8,113 nt of DNA from Oscillospiraceae bacterium (GCA_902802215.1 CADCLH010000083.1:1-8113), one strand, 5' to 3'. Shown: positions 1 to 6,629, counted from the first letter of the stretch. Notes: generated from the letters alone by a model not told the origin. Numbers and translations are program-made.

Positions 1-28
1 CAAGATTATTAAAGGATATTGTGATTCT

Positions 29-1621
29 ATGCCAGACTACAAAAAAGAAATCGAACGCCGCAGGACCTTTGCGATCATTTCCCACCCCGACGCGGGCAAG
101 ACGACGCTGACCGAGAAGCTGCTGCTCTACGGCGGGGCGATCCAGCTCGCGGGCTCGGTCAAGGGCAAGGCCACGGCGAGACATGCGGTGTCCGACTGGA
201 TGGAGCTCGAGAAGCAGCGCGGCATCTCCATCACCTCGTCGGTCATGCAGTTTGAATACGAGGGCTACTGCATCAACATCCTCGACACGCCGGGACACCA
301 GGACTTTTCCGAGGACACCTACCGTACGCTGATGGCGGCGGACTCGGCGGTCATGGTGATCGACGCGGCCAAGGGCATCGAGCCGCAGACCCGGAAGCTC
401 TTTAAGATCTGCGCCATGCGGCACATCCCGATCTTCACGTTCATCAACAAGCTCGACCGCGAGGCGCGCAGCCCCTACGATCTGATGGAGGAGCTGGAGA
501 CCGAGTTCGGCATCGGCACCTATCCGATGAACTGGCCCATCGGCTGCGGGCAGGACTTCAAGGGCGTCTACGACCGCGAGCGCCGGGAGATCCTGGCGTT
601 CAATGAGTTCCACCGCGGGCAGAGCAAGATCCGCGCCATCGAGTGCAGACTGGACGAGACGGAGAAGCTGGACGAGCTGATCGGACCGCGGCTGCGCGAG
701 CAGCTGGCCGACGATATCGAGCTTCTGGACGGCGCGGGCTACGAGTTCGAGCTGGACGAGGTGCGCAAGGGGCGTCTCAGTCCGGTGTTCTTCGGCTCGG
801 CGCTCAACAACTTCGGCGTGGAGCCTTTTCTCGAAAGCTTCCTGCGCATGACGATGCCGCCGCTGCCGCGCATCTCCGAGGACGATATCGTCGATCCCAT
901 GGACGAGCGCTTCTCCGCCTTCGTCTTCAAGATCCAGGCGAACATGAACAAGGCCCACCGCGACCGCATCGCCTTCATGCGCATCTGCTCCGGCCGCTTT
1001 GAGCGCGACCGGGAGTATTACCATGTGCAGGGGGCCAAGGCGCTGCGTCTGGCCCAGCCCCAGCAGCTCATGGCGCAGGAGCGCGCGATCATCGACGAGG
1101 CCTACGCCGGGGACATCATCGGCGTTTTCGACCCGGGTATCTTCTCCATCGGGGACACGATCTGCGAGAAGGGGATGAACGTCCGCTTCGAGGGCATCCC
1201 CACCTTCGCGCCCGAGCACTTCGCGGGCGTGGAGCGCGTGGACACCATGAAGCGCAAGCAGTTTGAGAAGGGGATCATGCAGATCGCCCAGGAGGGCGCG
1301 ATCCAGATCTTCCATGAGCCGTACACCGGCGTGGAGGAGGTCATCGTCGGCGTCGTGGGCGTGCTGCAATTCGAGGTGCTGGAATACCGGCTGCGCACCG
1401 AGTACGGCGTCGAGATCCGGCGTCGGCCCATGCCTTTTGAGCTTGTCCGCTGGGTGGAGAACGAGGAGCTCGACATCTCCCGCCTGAACCTCACCAGCGA
1501 CACCAAATGGGTGCAGGACTTCAAGGGGAACAACCTGCTCCTGTTCACGTCCGAGTGGTGCGTCAACTGGGCCCTGCAAAAGAACGAGGGCCTGCGTCTG
1601 CGGGAGTTCAACCGCGACTGA
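29..1621 (+). CDS. prfC: Peptide chain release factor 3 (RF3), GTPase
   Basis: RF3 is a cytoplasmic translational GTPase that helps recycle RF1/RF2 from the ribosome after peptide release. The 530-residue product is the usual family length (about 530). The GTPase motifs are visible in order: P-loop SHPDAGKTT (18-26), RGIS switch I (64-67), DTPGH switch II (86-90), NKLD (140-143) and GSA (256-258). The region RHAVSDWMELEKQRGISITSS is characteristic of RF3 rather than EF-G, and the beta-barrel and C-terminal RF3 domains follow without a break. The only in-frame ATG near the beginning is at 29. An AAGGA at 12-16 precedes it with a rather long 12-nt spacing. It is the first gene of a four-gene run, and the next gene begins 11 nt after its stop. 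The promoter is not in the window. Identification is secure; EF-G or TetM-like alternatives lack this motif set. Confidence 0.97.
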   Translation: MPDYKKEIERRRTFAIISHPDAGKTTLTEKLLLYGGAIQLAGSVKGKATARHAVSDWMELEKQRGISITSSVMQFEYEGYCINILDTPGHQDFSEDTYRTLMAADSAVMVIDAAKGIEPQTRKLFKICAMRHIPIFTFINKLDREARSPYDLMEELETEFGIGTYPMNWPIGCGQDFKGVYDRERREILAFNEFHRGQSKIRAIECRLDETEKLDELIGPRLREQLADDIELLDGAGYEFELDEVRKGRLSPVFFGSALNNFGVEPFLESFLRMTMPPLPRISEDDIVDPMDERFSAFVFKIQANMNKAHRDRIAFMRICSGRFERDREYYHVQGAKALRLAQPQQLMAQERAIIDEAYAGDIIGVFDPGIFSIGDTICEKGMNVRFEGIPTFAPEHFAGVERVDTMKRKQFEKGIMQIAQEGAIQIFHEPYTGVEEVIVGVVGVLQFEVLEYRLRTEYGVEIRRRPMPFELVRWVENEELDISRLNLTSDTKWVQDFKGNNLLLFTSEWCVNWALQKNEGLRLREFNRD

Positions 1622-1632
1622 AAGGAAAAGCC

Positions 1633-2244
1633 ATGGCAGAAACGATCAAGATCGAGATCTACCGGCAGAAAAACGCCGAGGAATTCACGGCGGCGCTGGC
1701 CGATCCGGACAGCCGCCTCGAGACCGGCAGCGGCGCCGCGGCGACGGCGGCGGTGGCTGCGGCCTTCCTGTGCCGCGCGGCCGGCCTGACGGCGAGGACG
1801 GCAGAGGAGAACGAGCGCGTCGCCTATATCGCGCGAAACGCCGAGATCCTGCGCAAGTACATGGTCCACCTCATCGACGAGGACGTGCACTCCCGCGGCC
1901 CGCTCCGCCGCGCCATGAACGAGGGCGGGGCGCAGGAGATCGAGGCGGCCCGTCAGCCCGCGGTCAGCATCGCCCGCGAGATCGTCAACATGATGGGCCA
2001 GCTCATCGACCTGGCCGGGGAGCTTGCGGCGTTTTGCCCGCAGGAGGGCATGCACTTTCTCGCCGCCTGCGCGGAGCTTGCGCTGGCCTCCATGCGCGCA
2101 TCCCGGCACTACATCGTCGACATGTCGGACAAGAGCACCGACGAGACCTATCGCTACATCAACCGCCGCGAAAACGAGATGCTGCTCGGCGCGGCCTCGG
2201 CTTCGGCGGAAAAGCTGCTCGCCGCGGCGGAAAAACAACTTTGA
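1633..2244 (+). CDS. Cyclodeaminase/cyclohydrolase (FTCD_C) family protein
   Basis: The 203-residue protein resembles the all-helical FTCD_C family, which includes formiminotetrahydrofolate cyclodeaminase and small methenyl-THF cyclohydrolases (FchA). Visible support is an N-terminal helix and small-residue segment (about 15-52, with TGSGAAATAAVAAAFLCRAAG), a middle helix ending in an acidic stretch (about 60-105), and a C-terminal pair of helices rich in Ala, Leu and Glu. The typical glycine-rich P-G-G-G-S motif near the N-terminus is replaced by E-T-G-S-G (30-34), so folate chemistry should not be assumed. The ATG at 1633 is chosen over an upstream in-frame start inside prfC because AAGGA lies 6 nt in front of it. 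It sits between prfC (11 nt gap) and the sirtuin gene (19 nt gap), so it is probably co-transcribed. Family assignment is moderately sure and the activity is unknown. Confidence 0.7.
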   Translation: MAETIKIEIYRQKNAEEFTAALADPDSRLETGSGAAATAAVAAAFLCRAAGLTARTAEENERVAYIARNAEILRKYMVHLIDEDVHSRGPLRRAMNEGGAQEIEAARQPAVSIAREIVNMMGQLIDLAGELAAFCPQEGMHFLAACAELALASMRASRHYIVDMSDKSTDETYRYINRRENEMLLGAASASAEKLLAAAEKQL

Positions 2245-2263
2245 TCATTCGGAGGACGGCGTC

Positions 2264-2974
2264 ATGGATGAAAGCATCGCAAAACTGAAAGAGTGGATCG
2301 ACGGCAGCGACAACATCGTGTTCTTCGGCGGCGCCGGCGTCAGCACGGAGAGCGGGATCCCCGATTTCCGCAGCGTGGACGGCCTGTATAACCAGAAATG
2401 GAAGTACCCGCCCGAGACCATCCTCAGCCACAGCTTCTTTGAGCGCGATCCGGAGGAGTATTACCGCTTCCACCGGGAAAAGCTCGTGATCGACGGCGTC
2501 AAGCCGAACCGCTGCCATCTCCGGCTGGCGGAGCTGGAGAGAGAGGGCAAGCTCCGCGCAGTCATCACCCAGAACATCGACGGGCTGCATCAGGCCGCCG
2601 GAAGCGTCAACGTGCTGGAGCTGCACGGCAGCATCCTGCGCGCCTACTGCTCCCGCTGCCGCAAGCCCTGCGACGCGGAGGTCATGAACCACGGCGCGGG
2701 CGTGCCGCGGTGCAGCTGCGGCGGGGTCATCCGGCCGGATATCGTGCTGTACGAGGAGCCGCTGGATGACGACGTGATCATGCGCGCCATCCATTACATC
2801 CGCCAGGCCGACGTGCTGATCGTCGGCGGCACCTCGCTGCGCGTCTATCCCGCGGCGGGACTCATCAACTACTACCGGGGGAACAAGCTGGTCCTCATCA
2901 CCCGCAGCAGCACGCCCACGGGGGCCGATCTGGTCGTTCACGGAAAGATCGGCGAGGTATTCAGCCAGGTATAA
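2264..2974 (+). CDS. Sir2-family NAD-dependent protein deacylase
   Basis: Sirtuins remove acyl groups from lysine using NAD+, giving nicotinamide and O-acyl-ADP-ribose. This 236-residue protein is a single catalytic core of normal bacterial length. Visible motifs are the NAD-binding GAGVSTESGIPDFRS (23-37), TQNIDGLH (102-109), the catalytic His121 in ELHGS, and GGTSLRVYPAAGL near the C-terminus. Zinc ligands are Cys129 and Cys132 (C-x2-C) and Cys150 and Cys152 (C-x-C, tighter than the common C-x2-C). The segment after the zinc site reads VLYEE rather than the V-F-F-G-E type. It lacks the Ala-Tyr/Arg sequence marks of desuccinylases that I would look for, so deacetylation is the default guess. 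The ATG at 2264 has GGAGG at 2251-2255, 8 nt upstream. It lies third in the operon, 6 nt before the kinase gene. Substrates cannot be read from the sequence. Confidence 0.95.
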   Translation: MDESIAKLKEWIDGSDNIVFFGGAGVSTESGIPDFRSVDGLYNQKWKYPPETILSHSFFERDPEEYYRFHREKLVIDGVKPNRCHLRLAELEREGKLRAVITQNIDGLHQAAGSVNVLELHGSILRAYCSRCRKPCDAEVMNHGAGVPRCSCGGVIRPDIVLYEEPLDDDVIMRAIHYIRQADVLIVGGTSLRVYPAAGLINYYRGNKLVLITRSSTPTGADLVVHGKIGEVFSQV

Positions 2975-2980
2975 GCCGAG

Positions 2981-3658
2981 ATGGGAAAAGGAAAGCTGAT
3001 CGTTCTGGAGGGCATCGACGGCAGCGGCAAGTCCGCGCAGTACCGCCGGCTCTGCGCCAGACTGGAAAACGACAAAATCGGGTATCATCATATCGTGTTC
3101 CCGCGCTACGAGAAGGACAGCAGCGCGCTGATCCGCATGTATCTGGGCGGGCATTTCGGCACGCATCCCTCCGATGTGAACGCTTACGCGGCCTCGACCT
3201 TTTACGCGGTGGACCGCTACGCATCCTACTGTGAGGATTGGGGCAAACTATATGAAAACGGCGGCCTGATCATCTCAGACCGCTATACGACCTCCAACGC
3301 CGTGCATCAGGGCAGCAAGCTGCCCGACGACGAGCTGCCGGATTTCTTCAACTGGCTGACGGACCTTGAGTACGGGAAGATGGGGCTCCCGGCGCCGGAT
3401 CTGGTGATCTATCTGGACGTGGATCTCGAGACCTCCCTGCGCCGCATGCGCCGCAGGGAACAGAAGACCCACACCCGCGCCGACATCCACGAGAAGGACG
3501 CGCAGTATCTTGCCCGCTGCCTGCATACGGCGGATATGGCCTGCCGGCATTACGGCTGGACGCGCATCCCGTTTATGAAAGACGGTCTGGAGCGCGAGAC
3601 GGACGAAAAGAACGCGGAGATCTACCGCATCCTGCTGGATACGCTGCGGAACAAATAA
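2981..3658 (+). CDS. Thymidylate kinase-like (dTMP kinase family) P-loop kinase
   Basis: The likely reaction is phosphorylation of dTMP (or a related deoxynucleotide) by ATP. The 225-residue protein has the P-loop GIDGSGKS (11-18), FPRY (40-43), DRY (79-81), SDRY (99-102, the usual D-R-[YFH] of thymidylate kinases), PDLVIYLDV (139-147) and an Arg-rich lid at about 153-167. The P-loop lacks a basic residue while the lid has several, as in E. coli-type enzymes. The phosphate-binding loop, however, reads FPRY, like eukaryotic or archaeal enzymes, rather than the bacterial T-R-E-P-G-G. It may therefore be a second kinase beside a canonical tmk elsewhere, or a deoxynucleoside kinase; I leave the symbol blank. 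The start at 2981 is 6 nt after the sirtuin stop and has only a weak ribosome site, which suggests translational coupling. It is the last gene of the operon. Confidence 0.88.
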   Translation: MGKGKLIVLEGIDGSGKSAQYRRLCARLENDKIGYHHIVFPRYEKDSSALIRMYLGGHFGTHPSDVNAYAASTFYAVDRYASYCEDWGKLYENGGLIISDRYTTSNAVHQGSKLPDDELPDFFNWLTDLEYGKMGLPAPDLVIYLDVDLETSLRRMRRREQKTHTRADIHEKDAQYLARCLHTADMACRHYGWTRIPFMKDGLERETDEKNAEIYRILLDTLRNK

Positions 3659-3690
3659 GCGCCCGGTCCGTCAGGAGAACCAGGCACAAT

Positions 3691-3709
3691 TGACCGATCC
3701 GGTCATTTT
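3691..3709 (+). terminator. Probable weak terminator of the prfC-to-kinase operon
   Basis: A perfect 6-bp stem TGACCG/CGGTCA with loop ATC (3691-3705) is followed by TTTT (3706-3709), 32 nt after the kinase stop codon. The stem and U-run are short, so efficiency is uncertain. It is the only U-run hairpin on this strand before the convergent gene. Confidence 0.5.
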
Positions 3710-3714
3710 GACAA

Positions 3715-3740
3715 GCGGAGGGACCCGAAGGCCCCTCCGC
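3715..3740 (-). terminator. UUCG-tetraloop hairpin ending the Cys-rich gene
   Basis: Read on the minus strand, GCGGAGGGGCC-TTCG-GGTCCCTCCGC forms an 11-bp stem with one G-U pair and a cUUCGg tetraloop, a very stable RNA hairpin class. On the plus strand the same wobble becomes an A-C mismatch and the loop is CGAA, so the structure favours the minus transcript. It begins 7 nt after the Cys-rich stop codon. The following TTGTC is a poor U-run, so it may act as a terminator, a 3'-end protecting stem, or both. Confidence 0.65.
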
Positions 3741-3747
3741 CGCGGAC

Positions 3748-3936
3748 TCAGCAGCCGCAGCCGCAGTTGTTGCCGCAGCCGCAGTTGTTGCCGCAGCCGC
3801 AGTTGTTGCCGCAGCCGCAGTCGTTGCCGCAGCCGCAGCCATTGCCGCAGCCGCAGCCGTTGTTGCCGTATCCGAAGAGAATGATGATCAGGATGATCAG
3901 CCAGAGGCCACTGTTGTTACAATTGTTGCAGAACAT
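3748..3936 (-). CDS. Small Cys/Gly-repeat protein with one membrane helix
   Basis: The product has 62 residues: an N-terminal MFCNNCNNSG, a hydrophobic helix LWLIILIIILFGYG (11-24), then five full six-residue repeats CGCGN[N/D/G] and a terminal CGCGC (28-62). There are 15 cysteines. The ATG at 3936 has GGGAG at 3946-3942 with 5-nt spacing. The open frame continues upstream to 4059, but that extension is Arg/Ala-rich and looks like non-coding GC-rich sequence. The gene is transcribed alone, convergent to the kinase operon and divergent from mltG, and ends in its own hairpin. Clostridial genomes often carry similar short, Cys-rich proteins with one hydrophobic segment, some labelled chorion-like high-cysteine proteins, without known function. 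A membrane-tethered metal- or disulfide-rich tail, perhaps spore- or envelope-associated, is inference only. It is real on the evidence of its ribosome site, helix and terminator. Confidence 0.8.
   Translation of the reverse strand: MFCNNCNNSGLWLIILIIILFGYGNNGCGCGNGCGCGNDCGCGNNCGCGNNCGCGNNCGCGC
3751..3855. repeat. 18-bp tandem repeat inside the Cys-rich gene
   Basis: Plus-strand unit GTTGTTGCCGCAGCCGCA. Three copies are identical (3766-3783, 3784-3801, 3802-3819); 3820-3837 differs at one base and 3838-3855 at three. A 15-nt partial copy lies at 3751-3765. On the minus strand each unit encodes CGCGNN, or CGCGND/CGCGNG in the variant copies. The unit length is a multiple of three, so gain or loss keeps the frame. 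Confidence 0.95.
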
Positions 3937-4114
3937 AATTGCTCCCTTTCTCCGCACATGGACATCGACGGCGCCGACCCGCCGTGCGGCGGCGGATCGG
4001 GCTGTATCTTCCGTGTGCTGTGTGCTGATGCGCCGCGGCGCTTTCGCCGTTCGTGCCATCCTATGTCAGCCGACGGCTTTCTGCTACCCGCTTTTGACCC
4101 GATAAGGAGAGACC
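3937..4114. other. Divergent spacer between the Cys-rich gene and mltG
   Basis: This 178-nt spacer must hold the promoters for both the minus-strand Cys-rich gene and mltG, but I find no convincing -35/-10 pair on either strand. It contains an imperfect inverted repeat at 3973-4002, a CGGCG-CTTT-CGCCG hairpin at 4036-4049, an 11-bp palindrome AGCCGACGGCT at 4068-4078, and ribosome binding sites at both ends (GGGAG for the minus gene at 3942-3946, AAGGAGA for mltG at 4104-4110). Confidence 0.6.
3973..4002 (-). repeat. Inverted repeat in the presumed 5' leader of the Cys-rich gene
   Basis: On the minus strand the arms GCCCGATCCGCCG and CGGCGGGTCGGC pair through 12 bp with one bulged C and one U-G pair around loop CCGCA. 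On the plus strand the wobble becomes a C-A mismatch. It lies about 37 nt upstream of the minus-strand ATG and has no U-run, so it is not a terminator. Whether it regulates anything is unknown; GC-rich DNA makes such repeats easily. Confidence 0.35.
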
Positions 4115-5422
4115 ATGTCCGACGAACTTGAAAAGATCAACGAGATTTTCCGCACGCAGGATGAATACGACGCCCCGCCCGCGGTCCCGGAGACGAGCAA
4201 GCCGAAGCGCAGCGCCGTGGACCGCCTTCTGATCGACTCCTCCGGCGAGGCCGCCCGCAACTACACCGGCGACGCGGAGTCGGAGCGAGATTACCGCCCC
4301 GTGCGGCAGAGCCACGAATATCGCTCCGGCTGTCTGGGCGGGCTGATGTACTTTACGTTCATCGTCTGCGTGAGCATCGTGCTGGCGTGTCTCGCCTGGA
4401 TGGCGACAAGCGACATGCTCGCGCTCAACAAGGACGACTTCACCGCCGTGGTCACGCTGCCGAGCAGCATCTTCACCTCCGAGACCGTCGACAAGTTCGA
4501 CGAGAACGGGAAGAAGACCGGCACCAAGCGGGTCACGCACGCCGATATGGACTATGTGGCCGACGTGCTCAAGGACGCGGGCCTGATCGAATACAAATGG
4601 CTGTTCACCACGTTCTGCAAGATCTCGACCGCGGACGAAAAGGTGAGTCCCGGCGAGTACAAGCTTCGCTCCACCTTCGACTACCGCGCGCTGATCCAGA
4701 ATATGCGCGCCGGCTCCTCCGCGACCATCACCGTGACGGTCACGATTCCCGAGGGCTTCAAGATGCACCAGCTTTTCCTGCGCCTGGAGGAAAACGGGGT
4801 CTGCTCGTACAACGACCTCATGGAGGCGGCCGAGTCCAACGAGTACAACTATCCCTTCCTCGAAGAGAGCGAGGGCGAGGGCGCCTACCGGCTCGAAGGC
4901 TTTCTCTTCCCGGACACCTACGAGTTCTACGTCGGCATGCAGGGCTCGAGCGCGATCAACAAGCTGCTCGACACCTATCACCGCAGGGTGACGGAGGACA
5001 TGTACGCGCGGGCCGAGGAACTCGGCATGAACATGTACGACGTCCTCAAGGTGGCCTCCCTGATCGAGAAGGAGGCGGCCAACGACGACGAGCGGCCGCA
5101 GATCGCCTCCGTCATCTACAACCGTCTCAACCACGATATCGTCCTCGGCATCGACGCCGCCGTCCTCTACCCCTACAACGACCACGAGGGCGCGCCCACG
5201 GCGACGATGCTCAGCAAGGACGATCCCTACAACACGCGCATCAAGCTCGGCCTGCCGCCGACGCCGATCTGCAATCCGGGTCTCGCGTCGATCAAGGCCG
5301 CGCTCTACCCGAACAACACCGGCTATTATTTCTACGCGCTGGATACCGAGACCGGCACGCACCGATTCTTTACGAACGAAAGCGAGTTTGATTACTTTGT
5401 TTCTACACAGGATTATTCGTAA
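4115..5422 (+). CDS. mltG: Endolytic murein transglycosylase MltG (YceG-like)
   Basis: MltG is a membrane-anchored lytic transglycosylase that cuts nascent peptidoglycan strands and limits glycan length. The 435-residue protein has a polar cytoplasmic N-terminus (1-72), one membrane helix (about 73-97), a LysM-like region with VSPGEYKL and IPEGFKMHQL, then the YceG catalytic domain. Family landmarks are EGFLFPDTYEF (261-271), ASLIEKEA (314-321) with Glu318 as the likely catalytic glutamate, ERPQIASVIYNRL, and YNTRIKLGLPPTPICNPG (372-389). It is longer than the E. coli protein because of the N-terminal tail, as is common in Bacillota. The ATG at 4115 has AAGGAGA 4 nt upstream. The next gene overlaps its 3' end. 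In Bacillus the homologue yrrL also lies near alaS and U32 genes, so the setting agrees. Confidence 0.95.
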   Translation: MSDELEKINEIFRTQDEYDAPPAVPETSKPKRSAVDRLLIDSSGEAARNYTGDAESERDYRPVRQSHEYRSGCLGGLMYFTFIVCVSIVLACLAWMATSDMLALNKDDFTAVVTLPSSIFTSETVDKFDENGKKTGTKRVTHADMDYVADVLKDAGLIEYKWLFTTFCKISTADEKVSPGEYKLRSTFDYRALIQNMRAGSSATITVTVTIPEGFKMHQLFLRLEENGVCSYNDLMEAAESNEYNYPFLEESEGEGAYRLEGFLFPDTYEFYVGMQGSSAINKLLDTYHRRVTEDMYARAEELGMNMYDVLKVASLIEKEAANDDERPQIASVIYNRLNHDIVLGIDAAVLYPYNDHEGAPTATMLSKDDPYNTRIKLGLPPTPICNPGLASIKAALYPNNTGYYFYALDTETGTHRFFTNESEFDYFVSTQDYS

Positions 5423-6629
5423 CGACTTCGAGCTGATCGCCCCCGCCGGAGACTGGGAGCGTCTGGAAATGGCTCTGTGCTACGGCGCGGACGCGGTGTA
5501 TCTTGCGGGGAAGGAGTTCGGTATGCGCTCCGCCGCCGCAAACTTCGACGACGAACAGCTCCGCCGCGCGGTCGACCTCGCCCATTCCATGGGGAAGAAG
5601 GTCTACGTCACCTGCAACACCCTGCCCCGCGAGGACGAGCTGAACCGCCTGCCCGCGTTTCTGGAGCTGGTGCAGGACGCGAAAGCGGACGCGGTCATTG
5701 TGACGGACCTCGGCGTGATCGCCCTGGCCAAGCGCTTCGCTCCGGACGTCGCCCTGCACGTCAGCACGCAGCTGGGTGTGGTCAACAGCGCCACGGCCAA
5801 CGTCCTGCACGCCATGGGGGCGGACACCGTGGTCCTCGCGCGGGAGCTCTCGCTGGAGGAGATCCGGAAGATCCGCGCCAACACGCCCGCCGAGCTCAAG
5901 CTCGAGGCCTTCGTGCACGGCGCGATGTGCGTGTCCTTCTCGGGCCGCTGCCTGCTGTCCAACTACCTCACGGGGCGCGACGGCAGCCGGGGCGAGTGCG
6001 CGCAGCCCTGCCGCTGGAAGTACCATCTGGTGGAGGAAAAGCGTCCCGGTCAGTACTTTGAGATCACCGAGGACGGCGGGACCTTTATCCTGAACGCCCG
6101 CGACCTGAACATGATAGAGCACCTTCAGGATCTGGCCGACGCCGGGATCACGGGCTTCAAGATCGAGGGCAGGACCAAATCCGCCTATTACACCGCCGCC
6201 GTCACCAACGCCTACCGCCACGCGCTCGACGCCGCCGCGGAGCGGGAGCCGGCGCCGGAGGTCTGGGTCCGAGAGACCGAGATGGTCAGCCACCGCCCCT
6301 ACTGCACGGGCTTCTATTACGGCGACCCCGGCCAGTATCCGGACAGGGCCCGGTACATAAGCGGGGCCGACGTGGTGGCCGTGGTGGAGAGCTGCGACAA
6401 CGACGGGTACGCCGAGCTCACGCAGCGCAACCGCTTCTCCGTCGGGGAGGAGCTGGAACTGCTCTGCCCGGACGCCGAGCCCATCCGCTTCGTCTGCGAC
6501 TCGATCGAGGACGAAGAGGGCGGCTCTCTCCTGGAAGCGCCGCATCCGATGATGCGGGTGCATATGAATCTGCCGCGCGTCGCGCCCCGGCTCTCGATCG
6601 TGCGCAGGAGAAGGAAAACCGACACTTGA
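5388..6629 (+). CDS. U32-family protein, TrhP-like tRNA hydroxylation enzyme
   Basis: The protein matches the U32 group now linked to prephenate-dependent 5-hydroxyuridine formation at tRNA position 34 (TrhP; E. coli YegQ, B. subtilis YrrN/YrrO), once annotated as collagenase-like peptidases. Numbering from the TTG at 5388, the U32 signature E-x-F-x2-G-A-M-C-x4-G-x-C-x-L-S is at 173-191. Four cysteines (181, 188, 204, 208; the last two in CAQPC) may bind an iron-sulfur cluster or metal. GFKIEGR is at 256-262. The C-terminal part has the small beta-domain typical of longer members. Length (413 residues at most) fits TrhP. There is no ATG before the conserved FELIAPAGDWERL; TTG codons at 5388 and 5397 are the only usual starts, both inside mltG, so the exact start is uncertain. 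The stop codon falls within the -35 box of the alaS promoter. Confidence 0.92.
   Translation: MITLFLHRIIRNDFELIAPAGDWERLEMALCYGADAVYLAGKEFGMRSAAANFDDEQLRRAVDLAHSMGKKVYVTCNTLPREDELNRLPAFLELVQDAKADAVIVTDLGVIALAKRFAPDVALHVSTQLGVVNSATANVLHAMGADTVVLARELSLEEIRKIRANTPAELKLEAFVHGAMCVSFSGRCLLSNYLTGRDGSRGECAQPCRWKYHLVEEKRPGQYFEITEDGGTFILNARDLNMIEHLQDLADAGITGFKIEGRTKSAYYTAAVTNAYRHALDAAAEREPAPEVWVRETEMVSHRPYCTGFYYGDPGQYPDRARYISGADVVAVVESCDNDGYAELTQRNRFSVGEELELLCPDAEPIRFVCDSIEDEEGGSLLEAPHPMMRVHMNLPRVAPRLSIVRRRRKTDT

Noticed and set aside
1102..3166. Minus-strand open frames opposite prfC, the cyclodeaminase gene and the sirtuin gene
   Set aside because: Same reason: antisense shadows of genes with clear protein families.
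3751..3855. CRISPR-like array
   Set aside because: The 18-bp units are directly adjacent with no spacers and encode protein repeats in frame.
3573..3884. Ser/Arg-repeat and Ala/Thr-repeat open frames across the 18-bp repeats
   Set aside because: An 18-bp repeat without stops is open in several frames. Only the CGCGNN frame has a ribosome site, a hydrophobic helix and a following terminator.
3937..4059. Upstream extension of the Cys-rich protein to 103 residues
   Set aside because: The extension is Arg/Ala-rich, has no ribosome site, and a strong GGGAG precedes the internal ATG at 3936.
4005..4075. Sporulation-type promoters (GATACA or CATAGGAT on the minus strand) for the Cys-rich gene
   Set aside because: The -10-like matches are partial and no matching -35 lies at the right distance, so I could not support any sigma factor assignment.
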